DNA of 64,000 nt from positions 62,001-126,000 of the forward strand of contig CAJQLA010000012.1 of assembly GCA_905479075.1 (NCBI GenBank), in the 5' to 3' direction. Below the pieces are notes generated by a model. The model was not told where the DNA came from. It ran no database searches and worked only from the letters and a program-made list of their open reading frames with translations. Within the stretch, counting starts at the first letter, position 1, and each line of letters starts with the position of its first letter. This stretch comes from an uncultured Gammaproteobacteria bacterium. GTDB taxonomy: Bacteria > Pseudomonadota > Gammaproteobacteria > Nitrosococcales > Methylophagaceae. Below, in pieces: positions 9,940 through 22,226 of this stretch. The position numbers and the translations under genes are program-made.

Positions 9940-10896
9940 ATGCAACAAACTTTCCTCGATTACGAGCAGCCGATTGCTGAATTAGAAGCAAAAATTGAAG
10001 AGCTGCAACACATGAGTAGTGATACTGATCTAAATATCACTGAGGAAATACAAAAATTACAGGATAAAAGTGTCGAGTTAACCCGCTCTATTTTTGCATC
10101 ATTAACGCCGTGGCAAGTCACTCAAATGGCTCGTCATCCAGAACGCCCTTATACCTTGGATTATATTGAACGTATCGTCACTGATTTTGAAGAATTACAT
10201 GGTGATAGGGCTTATGCAGATGATGCTGCATTAATTACAGGGATTGGTCGTTTTAATGGTAGATCAGTTGTTGTTATTGGTCATCAAAAAGGGCGTGATA
10301 CAAAAGAAAAAGTAGCCAGAAACTTTGGCATGCCTAGACCTGAAGGATATAGAAAAGCATTGCGAGTTATGAAGATGGCGGAGCGTTTTTCAATGCCTGT
10401 ACTTACCTTTATTGACACGCCAGGTGCTTATCCAGGTATCGGTGCAGAAGAGCGTGGGCAAAGTGAAGCTATTGCGCGTAATTTATTTGAAATGGCCCAA
10501 TTAAAAACACCTATCATCACCACTGTTATTGGTGAAGGTGGTTCTGGTGGTGCGTTAGCCGTTGGTGTGGGCGACCATTTATTGATGTTGGAATACAGTA
10601 TTTATTCTGTCATTTCTCCTGAAGGTTGTGCCTCTATTTTATGGAAGAGTGCTGAGAAAGCAGCTGATGCTGCCGCAACACTGGGTGTAACATCAGATCG
10701 TCTTAAAGAACTAGGTTTAATTGATGGTGTAATTGCTGAGCCATTGGGTGGCGCGCATCGTGATCCAAATGAGATGGCACTACGTGTGAAAAGTGCTATT
10801 GAAGCTCAATTGACTGAACTTGCAGGCTTGTCTATCGATGTCTTAGTCGAACAACGCCAACAACGCTTATTAAGTTATGGCGAATTTGAGGGCTAG
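9940..10896 (+). CDS. accA: Acetyl-CoA carboxylase carboxyltransferase subunit alpha
   Basis: A 318-residue subunit that, with AccD, transfers CO2 from biotin to acetyl-CoA to make malonyl-CoA for fatty-acid synthesis. The crotonase-fold motif [12 protein letters not shown] forms the oxyanion loop, and [18 protein letters not shown] is characteristic of AccA. The N-terminal [16 protein letters not shown] is the usual dimerising helix. The length is typical. A TATAAT at 9901-9906 is a plausible -10 element. tilS follows after nine bases, the arrangement seen in many gammaproteobacteria. Confidence 0.97.
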   Translation: MQQTFLDYEQPIAELEAKIEELQHMSSDTDLNITEEIQKLQDKSVELTRSIFASLTPWQVTQMARHPERPYTLDYIERIVTDFEELHGDRAYADDAALITGIGRFNGRSVVVIGHQKGRDTKEKVARNFGMPRPEGYRKALRVMKMAERFSMPVLTFIDTPGAYPGIGAEERGQSEAIARNLFEMAQLKTPIITTVIGEGGSGGALAVGVGDHLLMLEYSIYSVISPEGCASILWKSAEKAADAAATLGVTSDRLKELGLIDGVIAEPLGGAHRDPNEMALRVKSAIEAQLTELAGLSIDVLVEQRQQRLLSYGEFEG

Positions 10897-10905
10897 TGAT
10901 AGCTA

Positions 10906-12219
10906 GTGTTCGATAGACCGCAACAACTAGCAGAGCAAATTCTTTCGACGTGTCAAGGTAAAGATATTTGGGTAGCCTATAGTGGCGGTGTTGATTCACA
11001 CGTATTACTGCATTTGCTCGCGACACAGCTAGATACTAAGTCTTCAACCATCAAAGCCATTCATATCGATCATGGCCTTCACAGTGAATCATCGAAATGG
11101 ACGCAACATTGCTTAGCTATTGCTGAAAAACTGAATATTGTCTGTCAAGACATTAAAGCAGATGTTAATAATATTGAGTCAGTGGGCGTGGAAGCTGCTG
11201 CCAGAGAAGCGCGTTATACAGCCATTGCCCAATATTTACCAGAAAATGCGTTGTTATTAACGGCACAACATCAACAAGATCAATCTGAAACCTTTTTACT
11301 TCAACTATTGCGTGGTGCAGGCCCAAAAGGTTTGTCATCAATGGCAAGCCAATCCACTTTAATGGGGATACAGTTATACAGGCCATTTTTAGCTATTTCT
11401 AAAAAAGAAATTTTGGCCTATGCAAAACAACACCAGTTAAATTGGTTAGATGATCCGAGTAATGTTGAAACCCGTTGGAACCGTAATTATATTCGTCATG
11501 AAATCTGGCCGGTTATTGAGCAACGCTGGTCAAGTGCTGCAAAAACGATATCGCGAAGTGCGACACTTTGCGCAGAAGCAGATGAATTGATGACAGAACT
11601 TGCTAAGTTGGATGCGTTGACAATCGACTTTGAGCAACAGTCATTTTCACTTTCCGTTAGTAAACTACTGGGCTTAACCGAGTCTCGTCGTCGCAATGTA
11701 TTACGTCATCTTATTTCTACACTGGCCTTGCCATTACCTTCGGCCAATGTACTACAGAGGGTTATTAATGAAGCCTGTTTGGCAAAAGAGGACGGTATAC
11801 CACTTGTTGAGTGGCAGGGTGTTGAAGTAAGACGTTATAGAAATCGACTATACATTAAGGCGCCAATGAACAGTTTTGATGTTTCGTTTTCTTTGCAAAT
11901 AAACGATCGACATGAGCTAGCGATTGGAGAGGGCAAAATACTAGCTTGGAAAACGTCGCAACAGGGATTGACTGATGACATTATTCAAGAGGGTTTACAG
12001 CTGCGTTTTCGCCAAGGTGGAGAGAAGATAAAAATACATGGACAACACCATAGTTTGAAGCATTTGATGCAAGAGTGGGCTGTTCCACCATGGCAGCGTG
12101 ACCGCATTCCATTGTTATTTTGTGAAGATGAGTTGTTGGTGGTAGTGGGCTATGCATTGAGTGACGCAGTAAGTGGAACTAAACAACAGCGCTATATACC
12201 AATAATTAAACAAGCTTAA
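10906..12219 (+). CDS. tilS: tRNA(Ile)-lysidine synthase
   Basis: A 437-residue N-type ATP pyrophosphatase that converts C34 of the CAU-anticodon tRNA-Ile to lysidine. The PP-loop SGGVDS is at 26-31. The domain order is N-terminal ATPase (1-215), a central TilS domain, then a C-terminal substrate-binding domain (about 360-437) with RFRQGGEK. It begins with GTG nine bases after accA, the only start that keeps the conserved N-terminus, and is very probably co-transcribed with accA. Confidence 0.95.
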   Translation: MFDRPQQLAEQILSTCQGKDIWVAYSGGVDSHVLLHLLATQLDTKSSTIKAIHIDHGLHSESSKWTQHCLAIAEKLNIVCQDIKADVNNIESVGVEAAAREARYTAIAQYLPENALLLTAQHQQDQSETFLLQLLRGAGPKGLSSMASQSTLMGIQLYRPFLAISKKEILAYAKQHQLNWLDDPSNVETRWNRNYIRHEIWPVIEQRWSSAAKTISRSATLCAEADELMTELAKLDALTIDFEQQSFSLSVSKLLGLTESRRRNVLRHLISTLALPLPSANVLQRVINEACLAKEDGIPLVEWQGVEVRRYRNRLYIKAPMNSFDVSFSLQINDRHELAIGEGKILAWKTSQQGLTDDIIQEGLQLRFRQGGEKIKIHGQHHSLKHLMQEWAVPPWQRDRIPLLFCEDELLVVVGYALSDAVSGTKQQRYIPIIKQA

Positions 12220-12223
12220 TGAT

Positions 12224-12255
12224 CAGAATTACATTGAGAGAAAAGTGCAATTCTG
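12224..12255 (+). other. Stem-loop between tilS and pyrG
   Basis: CAGAATT (12224-12230) pairs with AATTCTG (12249-12255). Five further inner positions pair apart from one A-C mismatch and one G-U pair, around a purine-rich loop. No T tract follows, so it is not a standard terminator. It may end tilS transcription weakly or be part of the pyrG leader. Confidence 0.4.
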
Positions 12256-12276
12256 GTAGTTTATGCAGTTATTTAG

Positions 12277-13958
<1,682 letters not shown>

Positions 13959-13959
<1 letters not shown>

Positions 13960-14795
13960 TGCAGTTATGTGGACATGAGGTCGGGGGGAAACAACCTTTA
14001 TTTTTAATCGCGGGTACTTGTGTGATTGAAAGTGAACAAATGACGATGGATGTAGCGGGTCGTTTGAAAGAAATGACAGAGAGTCTTGGTATTCCTTTTA
14101 TCTATAAATCCTCTTTTGATAAAGCAAATAGGACATCAACAAAAAGTTATCGCGGACCAGGTTTGGAAAAAGGTCTGGCGATTTTAGAAAAAGTGAAAAA
14201 AGAATACGGTTTGCCTGTTTTAACTGATGTACATGAAGATACGCCATTGGCAGAAGTTGCCAGCGTTGTTGATGTGTTACAAACACCGGCTTTTTTATGT
14301 CGTCAAACAAACTTTATTCTAAAAGTAGCTGAGCAAGGTTTACCTGTTAATATCAAGAAAGGTCAATTTTTGGCCCCTTGGGATATGACGCATGTGGCAG
14401 AAAAAGCGAAGTCAACGGGCAATCAACAGATTATGTTATGTGATCGTGGTACGTCATTTGGTTACAACACATTGGTGTCTGATATGCGGGGGTTACCCGT
14501 GATGCGTAAAATGGATTGTCCTGTTGTTTTTGATGCAACACATTCAGTTCAACAACCAGGTGGTCAAGGTGGTTCTTCTGGTGGCCAACGTGAGTTTGTA
14601 CCGGTACTGGCACGTGCTGCAGTGGCAGTGGGCGTAGCAGGTGTCTTTATGGAGACACATCCTGATCCAGAACAGGCATTAAGTGATGGGGCTAATTCAT
14701 GGCCGTTGGCTAAAATGGAAGCCTTATTAAAAACCTTGATGACATTGGATGCAGCTGTGAAACAACAAGATTTTATTGAGGACTCTTTAATATAA
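13959..14795 (+). CDS. kdsA: 3-deoxy-8-phosphooctulonate synthase (KDO-8-P synthase)
   Basis: A 278-residue aldolase-fold enzyme that condenses phosphoenolpyruvate and arabinose 5-phosphate to make the KDO precursor of lipopolysaccharide. The N-terminal [24 protein letters not shown] and [12 protein letters not shown] motifs are diagnostic. Its ATG shares an A with the pyrG stop, so translation is coupled. A working LPS pathway, hence a Gram-negative host, is implied. Confidence 0.97.
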
Positions 14796-14826
14796 TAAAA
14801 TATTAAAGTAATTATAAATTAGTTAG

Positions 14827-16146
<1,320 letters not shown>

Positions 16147-16156
16147 TTAGCGAGCA

Positions 16157-16444
16157 ATGAAACCCATTATGATTTTATTGGCAGTGATATTGTCACTTTT
16201 GCAGTATCGCCTATGGTTTAGTCATGATGGGTTGCCTTCTTTATTACATTTAAACCGTTCTGTGGAGATACAGCGCCAGGATAATGCTGTTTTACAAGAA
16301 CGTAATCAGGTATTAGCTGCTGAAGTACAAGACTTAAAAAGTGGTTTAGATGCGCTTGAGGAACGTGCTCGTAGTGAATTAGGTATGGTGAAGCCAGGCG
16401 AGACATTCTTCCAAATTATCGACGAGCCTGATGATGAAAAGTGA
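16157..16444 (+). CDS. ftsB: Cell-division protein FtsB
   Basis: A 95-residue bitopic protein of the FtsQLB divisome complex. Residues 1-20 form the single membrane helix; a coiled coil follows (about 30-68, with LQERNQVLAAEVQDLK), then the conserved ARSELGMVKPGETFFQ. Position between eno and ispD is the conserved gammaproteobacterial context. It overlaps ispD by 14 bases. Confidence 0.94.
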   Translation: MKPIMILLAVILSLLQYRLWFSHDGLPSLLHLNRSVEIQRQDNAVLQERNQVLAAEVQDLKSGLDALEERARSELGMVKPGETFFQIIDEPDDEK

Positions 16445-17141
16445 AGGGGTTTGGGCCGTTGTACCAGCAGCAGGCGTTGGTCAGCGTATGCAGTCAGACA
16501 AACCCAAGCAGTATCTGAAGCTAGAAAATAAGACAGTCATTGAGCAAACACTCTCACGTTTGGCAAGTCATCCACGTATTAACGGAATCGTTGTCGCTAT
16601 AGCTAAAAGTGATAACTGGTGGTCCGAATTACAATTAGATTTAGGGTGTGAGTTTGATGTCGCTGAAGGCGGTGACACCCGTGCTGACTCTGTTTTAAAT
16701 GCGCTACAGGCTTTAAAACAACTAGTAAATGACGATCCTTGGGTACTCGTTCATGATGCGGCTAGACCGTGTCTACGTCATAGTGATATTGACTATATGC
16801 TAAGCGAATTATCGACTCATCCTGTGGGCGGTATACTGGGTATTCCTGTTAACGATACAGTTAAGCGTAGTAATGATGATGATGTCATTCTTGAAACAGT
16901 AGAGCGAGAACGTTTATGGCGTGCTTCAACACCACAGATGTTTCACTTAAATACTTTGGTAGAAGCCTTAAACAAGGCAAAGCAGCAAGGTGTGACAGTG
17001 ACAGATGAAGCTAGTGCCATTGAATGCTGTGGGCTTGAAGCCAAAATGGTAGAGGGGCATGCAGATAATATTAAAATTACGATACCTAAAGATTTGGCCT
17101 TAGCTGAGTTGTTCCTTAAGCAACAGCGTGGAGACGTTTAA
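16431..17141 (+). CDS. ispD: 2-C-methyl-D-erythritol 4-phosphate cytidylyltransferase
   Basis: A 236-residue enzyme that joins CTP and MEP in the non-mevalonate isoprenoid pathway. The nucleotide-binding signature [19 protein letters not shown] is at the N-terminus, and [10 protein letters not shown] and [13 protein letters not shown] are conserved active-site segments. Two adjacent ATG codons (16431 and 16434) could start it, both inside the end of ftsB. The next gene is ispF with a one-base overlap. Confidence 0.96.
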   Translation: MMKSEGVWAVVPAAGVGQRMQSDKPKQYLKLENKTVIEQTLSRLASHPRINGIVVAIAKSDNWWSELQLDLGCEFDVAEGGDTRADSVLNALQALKQLVNDDPWVLVHDAARPCLRHSDIDYMLSELSTHPVGGILGIPVNDTVKRSNDDDVILETVERERLWRASTPQMFHLNTLVEALNKAKQQGVTVTDEASAIECCGLEAKMVEGHADNIKITIPKDLALAELFLKQQRGDV

Positions 17142-17617
17142 TGCGTATTGGTCATGGTTATGATGTGCATAAGTTTTGTGATGGTAGGCCTTTAATTATT
17201 GGTGGTATCACTATTCCTTATGAGCAGGGTTTGGAGGCACACTCTGATGGTGATGTATTAATTCATGCTATTTGTGATGCACTATTAGGCGCTGCTGGCT
17301 TGTGGGATATTGGTCATCATTTTCCTGATACTGATCCAGCATTGTGTAATATGGATAGCCGTATATTATTAAGACGCGTGATCAGTGATTTAGATGAGCG
17401 TGGGTTAAATGTAGGCAATATTGATAGCATGATCATCGCGGAGACTCCTAAATTTGCTCCCTATATACCTCAAATGAGGGCCTTGTTAGCAGCAGATTGT
17501 GACATTGATGAAAGCGTCATAAATATAAAAGCTACTACGACAGAGCAATTAGGATTTACCGGTCGTAAAGAAGGTATTGCGGCACATGCCGTTGTGTTAT
17601 TAGTAGCGGAAGTTTAA
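17141..17617 (+). CDS. ispF: 2-C-methyl-D-erythritol 2,4-cyclodiphosphate synthase
   Basis: A 158-residue zinc enzyme that cyclises CDP-ME 2-phosphate in the MEP pathway. The metal ligands Asp8 and His10 are in HGYDVH, and [24 protein letters not shown] carries the third ligand region. It starts inside the ispD stop (TAATG) and is followed by truD one base later, so ftsB-ispD-ispF-truD read as one operon. Confidence 0.97.
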   Translation: MRIGHGYDVHKFCDGRPLIIGGITIPYEQGLEAHSDGDVLIHAICDALLGAAGLWDIGHHFPDTDPALCNMDSRILLRRVISDLDERGLNVGNIDSMIIAETPKFAPYIPQMRALLAADCDIDESVINIKATTTEQLGFTGRKEGIAAHAVVLLVAEV

Positions 17618-17618
17618 C

Positions 17619-18680
17619 TTGGCTCACTATGAGTTTGCCTCGTTAGCGAGGATCAACGCGTCTGCATTTTCATGTTCTGCTGTCATTAGAAGTAAGCCGG
17701 ATTACTTTCAAGTTGATGAACAACTACCTTTTGAACCTGATGGTGAAGGGGGACATGTTTGGTTAAGAATCAAAAAACGAAATACTAATACTGACTGGCT
17801 GGCGTTGGAATTAGCCAAATTTGCGAAAGTACCGTCAGTCGCAGTCGGTTATGCAGGAATGAAAGATAGACATGCTATTACCATTCAATGGTTTAGTATC
17901 AATATGGAAGGTGTGACAGAGCCTGAATGGGCTGAGTTTGAAACTGAAGATATTCAAATCCTTGAGCAAACACGACATAATAAAAAGCTTAAACGTGGTG
18001 TGTTATTGGGTAATACATTTACGCTGACACTGACAGAATTAAGCGGCGATAAACAGACATGGCAGACAAACCTTGAGACGATTAAACAACATGGTGTGCC
18101 GAACTATTTCGCTGAACAGCGCTTTGGTCATTCTGCGGGTAATTTAGTGCGTGCAGACCATTGGTTTAATACAGGCAAAACACCTAAAAAAAGAAATCAA
18201 AGGAGTATTTATTTATCCGCAGCGCGTTCATGGCTATTTAACTTAGTATTAAATTATAGAGTACAGGATAAAACTTGGAATACAGCCTTGATAGGTGATG
18301 TCATGCTGTTAGCTGGGACAAGAGCGAGCTTGTTTAGTGCTGACTTAAATAATGACGATATCAAAGCACGACTTTCTGAGATGGATATCCATCCGACAGG
18401 GCCATTATGGGGGAAGGGCAAGCAACGAGTTCAAGCGGAAGCCGAGCGGTTAGAGACAACGATATTGCAGGACTGGTCCACTTGGCGGCAAGGTCTAGAA
18501 AAAGCTGGACTGAAACAGGAAAGGCGCGCATTACGTTTGTTTCCCCAAAATTTTGATTGCCGGTTTCTAGGTACTGATCAACTAAAATTATGTTTTTACC
18601 TGCCAGCTGGTTGCTATGCTACCGCGGTAATGCGTGAATTGGCAGTGATTTCAGATGCCAGCGTTATAAAGCGAAAGTAG
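17619..18680 (+). CDS. truD: tRNA pseudouridine(13) synthase
   Basis: A 353-residue enzyme that makes pseudouridine 13 in tRNA-Glu. GYAGMKDRHAITIQWFS contains the catalytic Asp (Asp83) and AEQRFGHSAGNL is the second family signature. It begins with TTG one base after the ispF stop; the nearest ATG (17629) is out of frame, so the weak start and coupling to ispF are likely real. The ispF-truD order is common in gammaproteobacteria, but the usual following surE and pcm are absent here. Confidence 0.94.
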   Translation: MAHYEFASLARINASAFSCSAVIRSKPDYFQVDEQLPFEPDGEGGHVWLRIKKRNTNTDWLALELAKFAKVPSVAVGYAGMKDRHAITIQWFSINMEGVTEPEWAEFETEDIQILEQTRHNKKLKRGVLLGNTFTLTLTELSGDKQTWQTNLETIKQHGVPNYFAEQRFGHSAGNLVRADHWFNTGKTPKKRNQRSIYLSAARSWLFNLVLNYRVQDKTWNTALIGDVMLLAGTRASLFSADLNNDDIKARLSEMDIHPTGPLWGKGKQRVQAEAERLETTILQDWSTWRQGLEKAGLKQERRALRLFPQNFDCRFLGTDQLKLCFYLPAGCYATAVMRELAVISDASVIKRK

Positions 18681-18701
18681 GACTTTAATACTAGAGATAA
18701 T

Positions 18702-20099
18702 ATGGATTACTTACCCCTTTTTGTGGATTTAAAAAACAAGTCTTGTTTGGTTGTGGGCGGCGGTGATATAGCAGCTCGTAAAGCAGGGCTATTGATTCGT
18801 GCGGGTGCCATCGTCACCATCGTTGCACCTGAAGTGTCAGAAAGTAGTAAAAGCTTGATTGATGATGGTTTAGTAAATTGGTTAGGTGCTTACTTTTCAG
18901 ATGATATCGTTATGTCTTTCAGTTTAGTAATTGCAGCGACAGATAGCGATGAAGTTAATAGACAGGTTTATCACTATGCTAAAACACATCATGTCTTGGT
19001 CAATGTGGCTGATGAACCTGAGCTATGCGATTTTATATTACCGTCAATTTTAGATAGATCGCCTATAGTCGTTGCAGTATCGAGTGGTGGTAAATCGCCA
19101 ATATTGGCTCGTCAATTACGTGCACGACTCGAAACCCTTATTCCTAAAAGTTATGGCAATTTGGCTTCATTAGTGGGTGGCTATCGTGGAGTGGTAAAAG
19201 CGAAATTCTCAACGTTGGCAATGCGTAGACGTTTTTGGGAATCAATTTTACAAGGTCCTGTCGCTGAACATGTTTTAGCTGGGAGAGATAGTCTTGCAGA
19301 ATCAGTATTAAATACGGCAATTGAAAATACCGATCCAAACAGTTTAGATACAGGCGAAGTCTATTTAGTAGGTGCTGGACCAGGCGATCCTGAGTTATTA
19401 ACCTTTAAAGCACTTCGCCTTATGCAACAGGCCGATATTGTGTTTTATGATCGCTTGGTGAGCAAAGAAGTATTAGATCTGGTACGAAAGGAAGCAGATC
19501 AGGTCTATGTCGGTAAGCAACGAGCATGGCATAGTGTTCGTCAGGAAGAAATAAATCAGTTACTTTTAGAACAAGCGAAAAAAGGCAAACGGGTACTCAG
19601 GTTAAAAGGCGGTGATCCCTTTATCTTTGGTCGTGGTGGTGAAGAGATTGCTACGCTTGCAGCTGAAAAAATTCCATTCCAAGTTGTCCCCGGCATTACC
19701 GCGGCATCAGGTTGTGCAAGTTACGCAGGTATCCCACTCACGCATCGTGATTATTCGCAAAGCTGTGTGTTTGTAACGGGGCAGTTAAAAGAGGGCGATT
19801 TAGATCTTAATTGGCCTGCTTTAGTACAAGCGCATCAAACCGTAGTCGTCTATATGGGGCTAGGTGGCTTAGCCGTTTTGAGTGAACGACTACAAGAACA
19901 TGGTATGGCGGCGGATATGCCTGTGGCTCTAGTACAGCAGGGTACAATGGAACATCAAGAAGTTTGGGTGAGTACCATTGCAGATTTACCTGCTGTTGCT
20001 GAAAGAGAGCAACCTGTTGCACCGACAATGGTCATCATTGGTGAAGTAGTGAAATTACACGATAGCCTGATGTGGTTTAACGTAGAAAATAAAAGTTGA
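18702..20099 (+). CDS. cysG: Siroheme synthase (trifunctional CysG)
   Basis: A 465-residue fusion. Residues 1-215 form the NAD-binding dehydrogenase/ferrochelatase part (VVGGGDIAARKAGLL; SSGGKSPILARQLRARLE). Residues 216-465 form the SAM-dependent uroporphyrinogen III methyltransferase (VYLVGAGPGDPELLTFKALR; RLKGGDPFIFGRGGEE). It makes siroheme, the cofactor required by the nirB nitrite reductase in this window. Its TGA ends at the base directly before the stop of convergent nadC, leaving no intergenic space. Confidence 0.96.
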   Translation: MDYLPLFVDLKNKSCLVVGGGDIAARKAGLLIRAGAIVTIVAPEVSESSKSLIDDGLVNWLGAYFSDDIVMSFSLVIAATDSDEVNRQVYHYAKTHHVLVNVADEPELCDFILPSILDRSPIVVAVSSGGKSPILARQLRARLETLIPKSYGNLASLVGGYRGVVKAKFSTLAMRRRFWESILQGPVAEHVLAGRDSLAESVLNTAIENTDPNSLDTGEVYLVGAGPGDPELLTFKALRLMQQADIVFYDRLVSKEVLDLVRKEADQVYVGKQRAWHSVRQEEINQLLLEQAKKGKRVLRLKGGDPFIFGRGGEEIATLAAEKIPFQVVPGITAASGCASYAGIPLTHRDYSQSCVFVTGQLKEGDLDLNWPALVQAHQTVVVYMGLGGLAVLSERLQEHGMAADMPVALVQQGTMEHQEVWVSTIADLPAVAEREQPVAPTMVIIGEVVKLHDSLMWFNVENKS

Positions 20100-20942
20100 T
20101 TAGATAAAGCGCATCGATAAATCAATCGCTTTAATGTCTTTAGTTAAGGCACCAGTAGAAATACGATCAACGCCTGTTTCTGCAATTGCTCTAACCGTAT
20201 CCAAAGTAATACCACCTGATGCTTCTAGTTTGGCTTGACCTTGATTGACAGCGACCGCTTTTTCCAATGCTGGAATATCAAAATTATCAAGTAAAATAAT
20301 ATCGGCGTTACAGGCTAATGCTTGGTCAAATTCGTCAAAATTTTCGACTTCAACCTCAATGGTGATAGCAGGGTGTAATTGCCTTGCTAGCTCTACTGCA
20401 GCTTTAATAGAACCACTGGCATTGATGTGATTTTCTTTAATTAAAATCCCATCATAAAGCCCGACTCTATGATTGTGGCAGCCACCGCAGGCAACGGCAT
20501 ATTTTTGAGCTAATCGAAAGCCAGGAATTGTTTTGCGTGTGTCTAATAACTTAACTTGCAAACCAGCGATTTCGTCCGCATAACGCTGACTGAGTGTAGC
20601 TGTTGCTGACAGTGTTTGTAAAAAATTCATAGCGGTGCGTTCACCTGTTAATAATGAGCGTGCGGAGCCTTGTAATTGGCAGATGATACTATCTGTAGGG
20701 ATGACATCACCGTCAGCATAAAACCATTGCACCGAGATACTAGGATCAAGTTGTTGAAAAACAGTTTCAAGCCAGCGCTGGCCACATAAGGTGGCCGTCT
20801 CACGGTTAATGATCGTGGCAGTAGCTTGATTTGAAATTGGAATTAAATCAGCTGTTAAATCGTGTTGACCAATATCTTCTTCAAGTGCTAGTTTTACTTG
20901 AGAGGATATTTGTTGCTGCGATGGAATAGTTGTGTGTGCCAT
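20100..20942 (-). CDS. nadC: Nicotinate-nucleotide pyrophosphorylase (carboxylating)
   Basis: A 280-residue enzyme converting quinolinate and PRPP to nicotinate mononucleotide in de novo NAD synthesis. LLDTRKTIPGFRLAQKYAVACGGCHNHRVGL is the diagnostic active-site stretch, read from two adjacent shorter motifs RKTIPGFR and GGCHNHR. GILIKENH and ASGGI are also conserved. It is transcribed towards cysG and divergently from ampD, the classic nadC/ampD arrangement. Confidence 0.96.
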   Translation of the reverse strand: MAHTTIPSQQQISSQVKLALEEDIGQHDLTADLIPISNQATATIINRETATLCGQRWLETVFQQLDPSISVQWFYADGDVIPTDSIICQLQGSARSLLTGERTAMNFLQTLSATATLSQRYADEIAGLQVKLLDTRKTIPGFRLAQKYAVACGGCHNHRVGLYDGILIKENHINASGSIKAAVELARQLHPAITIEVEVENFDEFDQALACNADIILLDNFDIPALEKAVAVNQGQAKLEASGGITLDTVRAIAETGVDRISTGALTKDIKAIDLSMRFI

Positions 20943-21098
20943 TTGTATTAGAAAATTGTAAAGGAACTAAGGGTAACTGGTGAAAGCACAATTTTCTATC
21001 TTTTTCAGGTATTTTTTAAACAGTGCACGTGATCTTGTTTCTATCGTGGCTATCGTGAGTTTAATAAGAATGGTCTTACATGGTGTGAGGAAATAACA

Positions 21099-21650
21099 AT
21101 GAATATTAATAAACAGACAGGCTTGTTAGAGGGGGTGGACTATCAAGCGTCACCTAATCAGGACGAACGGCCTGATTGTGATGATATTTTAGGAATTGTT
21201 ATTCATAGTATTAGTCTGCCACCAGGTGAGTTTGGTGGTGGCTGGATTAATGACTTATTCTTAAATCAGCTTGATCCATCCGCTCATCCTTATTTCGAAC
21301 AGATAGCAGATTTAAAAGTCTCAGCACATGCCTTGATCCGACGTGATGGCGAAGTTGTGCAATATGTGCCGTTTCATCAACGAGCTTGGCATGCTGGGGA
21401 ATCAAATTGGGATGGGTTTAATTGCTGTAATGACTTCACCATTGGCATAGAGCTAGAAGGCTGTGATGATCAGTATTTTGAGCAGCAACAGTATGAGCAA
21501 TTAGCTGAATTAGTTATCGCATTATGCGAAACGTATCCAAAACTGAATACACAGCAAATCAGAGGCCATTCACAAATTGCACCTGATAGAAAAACCGATC
21601 CAGGGCCTTATTTTGACTGGGAAAAGCTGTATAGTTTCGTGAATAAGTAA
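21099..21650 (+). CDS. ampD: 1,6-anhydro-N-acetylmuramyl-L-alanine amidase
   Basis: A 183-residue cytoplasmic zinc amidase that cleaves anhydro-muropeptides during peptidoglycan recycling. The presumed zinc ligands are His36 in IVIHSIS, His157 in RGHSQIAPDRKTDPGPYF and Asp167; IGIELEG is a conserved strand. Length and lack of signal peptide match AmpD rather than AmiD. It is divergent from nadC across 156 bases that should hold both promoters. Together with NagZ it completes the recycling steps visible here. Confidence 0.95.
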   Translation: MNINKQTGLLEGVDYQASPNQDERPDCDDILGIVIHSISLPPGEFGGGWINDLFLNQLDPSAHPYFEQIADLKVSAHALIRRDGEVVQYVPFHQRAWHAGESNWDGFNCCNDFTIGIELEGCDDQYFEQQQYEQLAELVIALCETYPKLNTQQIRGHSQIAPDRKTDPGPYFDWEKLYSFVNK

Positions 21651-21698
21651 GCTAATCGTATTGGTAATCAGGTGGCGTAAAGGCACTTTCAAGTTGTT

Positions 21699-21932
21699 TT
21701 ATAGTACGAAACAACTTTTCTTAACTACGGCAAAATATTCAAAGTCAGGTTTTGCAAAGAAACCCCTTTGATAACGTGAGATGCCAATACCGTTTAAGAA
21801 ATTATATTCCTCTTTACTTTCTAAACCTTCGGCGAGTAAGTCAGTTTCCTAAACTAGATTTATTGCTTTTACAATTGATGGACGAGCGCATGGGTTGTCA
21901 ATATTTTGAATCAGGTGAAAGTCTAATTTTTA
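21699..21932 (-). pseudogene. Remnant of an EAL-domain (cyclic-di-GMP phosphodiesterase-like) gene
   Basis: Read on the minus strand, one frame from 21932 to the stop at 21699-21701 gives KLDFHLIQNID, then PSIVKAINLV, a TAG (21849-21851), then ETDLLAEGLESKEEYNF and GFFAKPDFEYF. This matches the C-terminal third of EAL domains (KLD..LI..ID, AEGIE..EEY, FAKP). The catalytic N-terminal part including EAL itself is missing, and an upstream in-frame TAA (21930-21932) closes the frame. It is a decayed fragment, not a working gene. Confidence 0.75.
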
Positions 21933-22059
21933 AATAAGTACATTGTCAGTTTGAAGGCAGGTGCTATCATCTAGAAAGCATAAAAATGCTCATTTTATAC
22001 CTAGATTAGGCTAATGAATGTTAGCGTGAACTTATCGTTCATGTTTAAGAGAAGATAAC

Positions 22060-22073
22060 TTGATCTAGATCAA
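22060..22073 (+). promoter_or_regulatory. FNR/Anr box upstream of the Yip1-ccoNOQP genes
   Basis: TTGATCTAGATCAA is a perfect match to the consensus TTGAT-N4-ATCAA. A candidate -10 TAAAAT (22093-22098) would put the box about 39-41 bases before the transcription start, the position of class II FNR activation. Low-oxygen induction of the cbb3 oxidase genes is the expected outcome. The rest of the 576-base stretch between ampD and 22227 holds only the EAL remnant and a doubtful 17-codon open frame (22158-22211). Confidence 0.85.
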
Positions 22074-22226
22074 GTTAAAGCCTTGGCTATATTAAAATAT
22101 GTAAATACAATGGATCTTTTAACTACACCAAAATTAAGAACAATGTAAATAGGTGATATGTGGCATCCAATAGATGATCCTGGTCTGCCAAATTTTTGTT
22201 GCAACTATTAAAATATGGCTTAAAAA

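Noticed and set aside
21752..21937. 61-codon plus-strand open frame
   Set aside because: It is the shadow of the EAL remnant on the minus strand and has no recognisable protein character or ribosome site.
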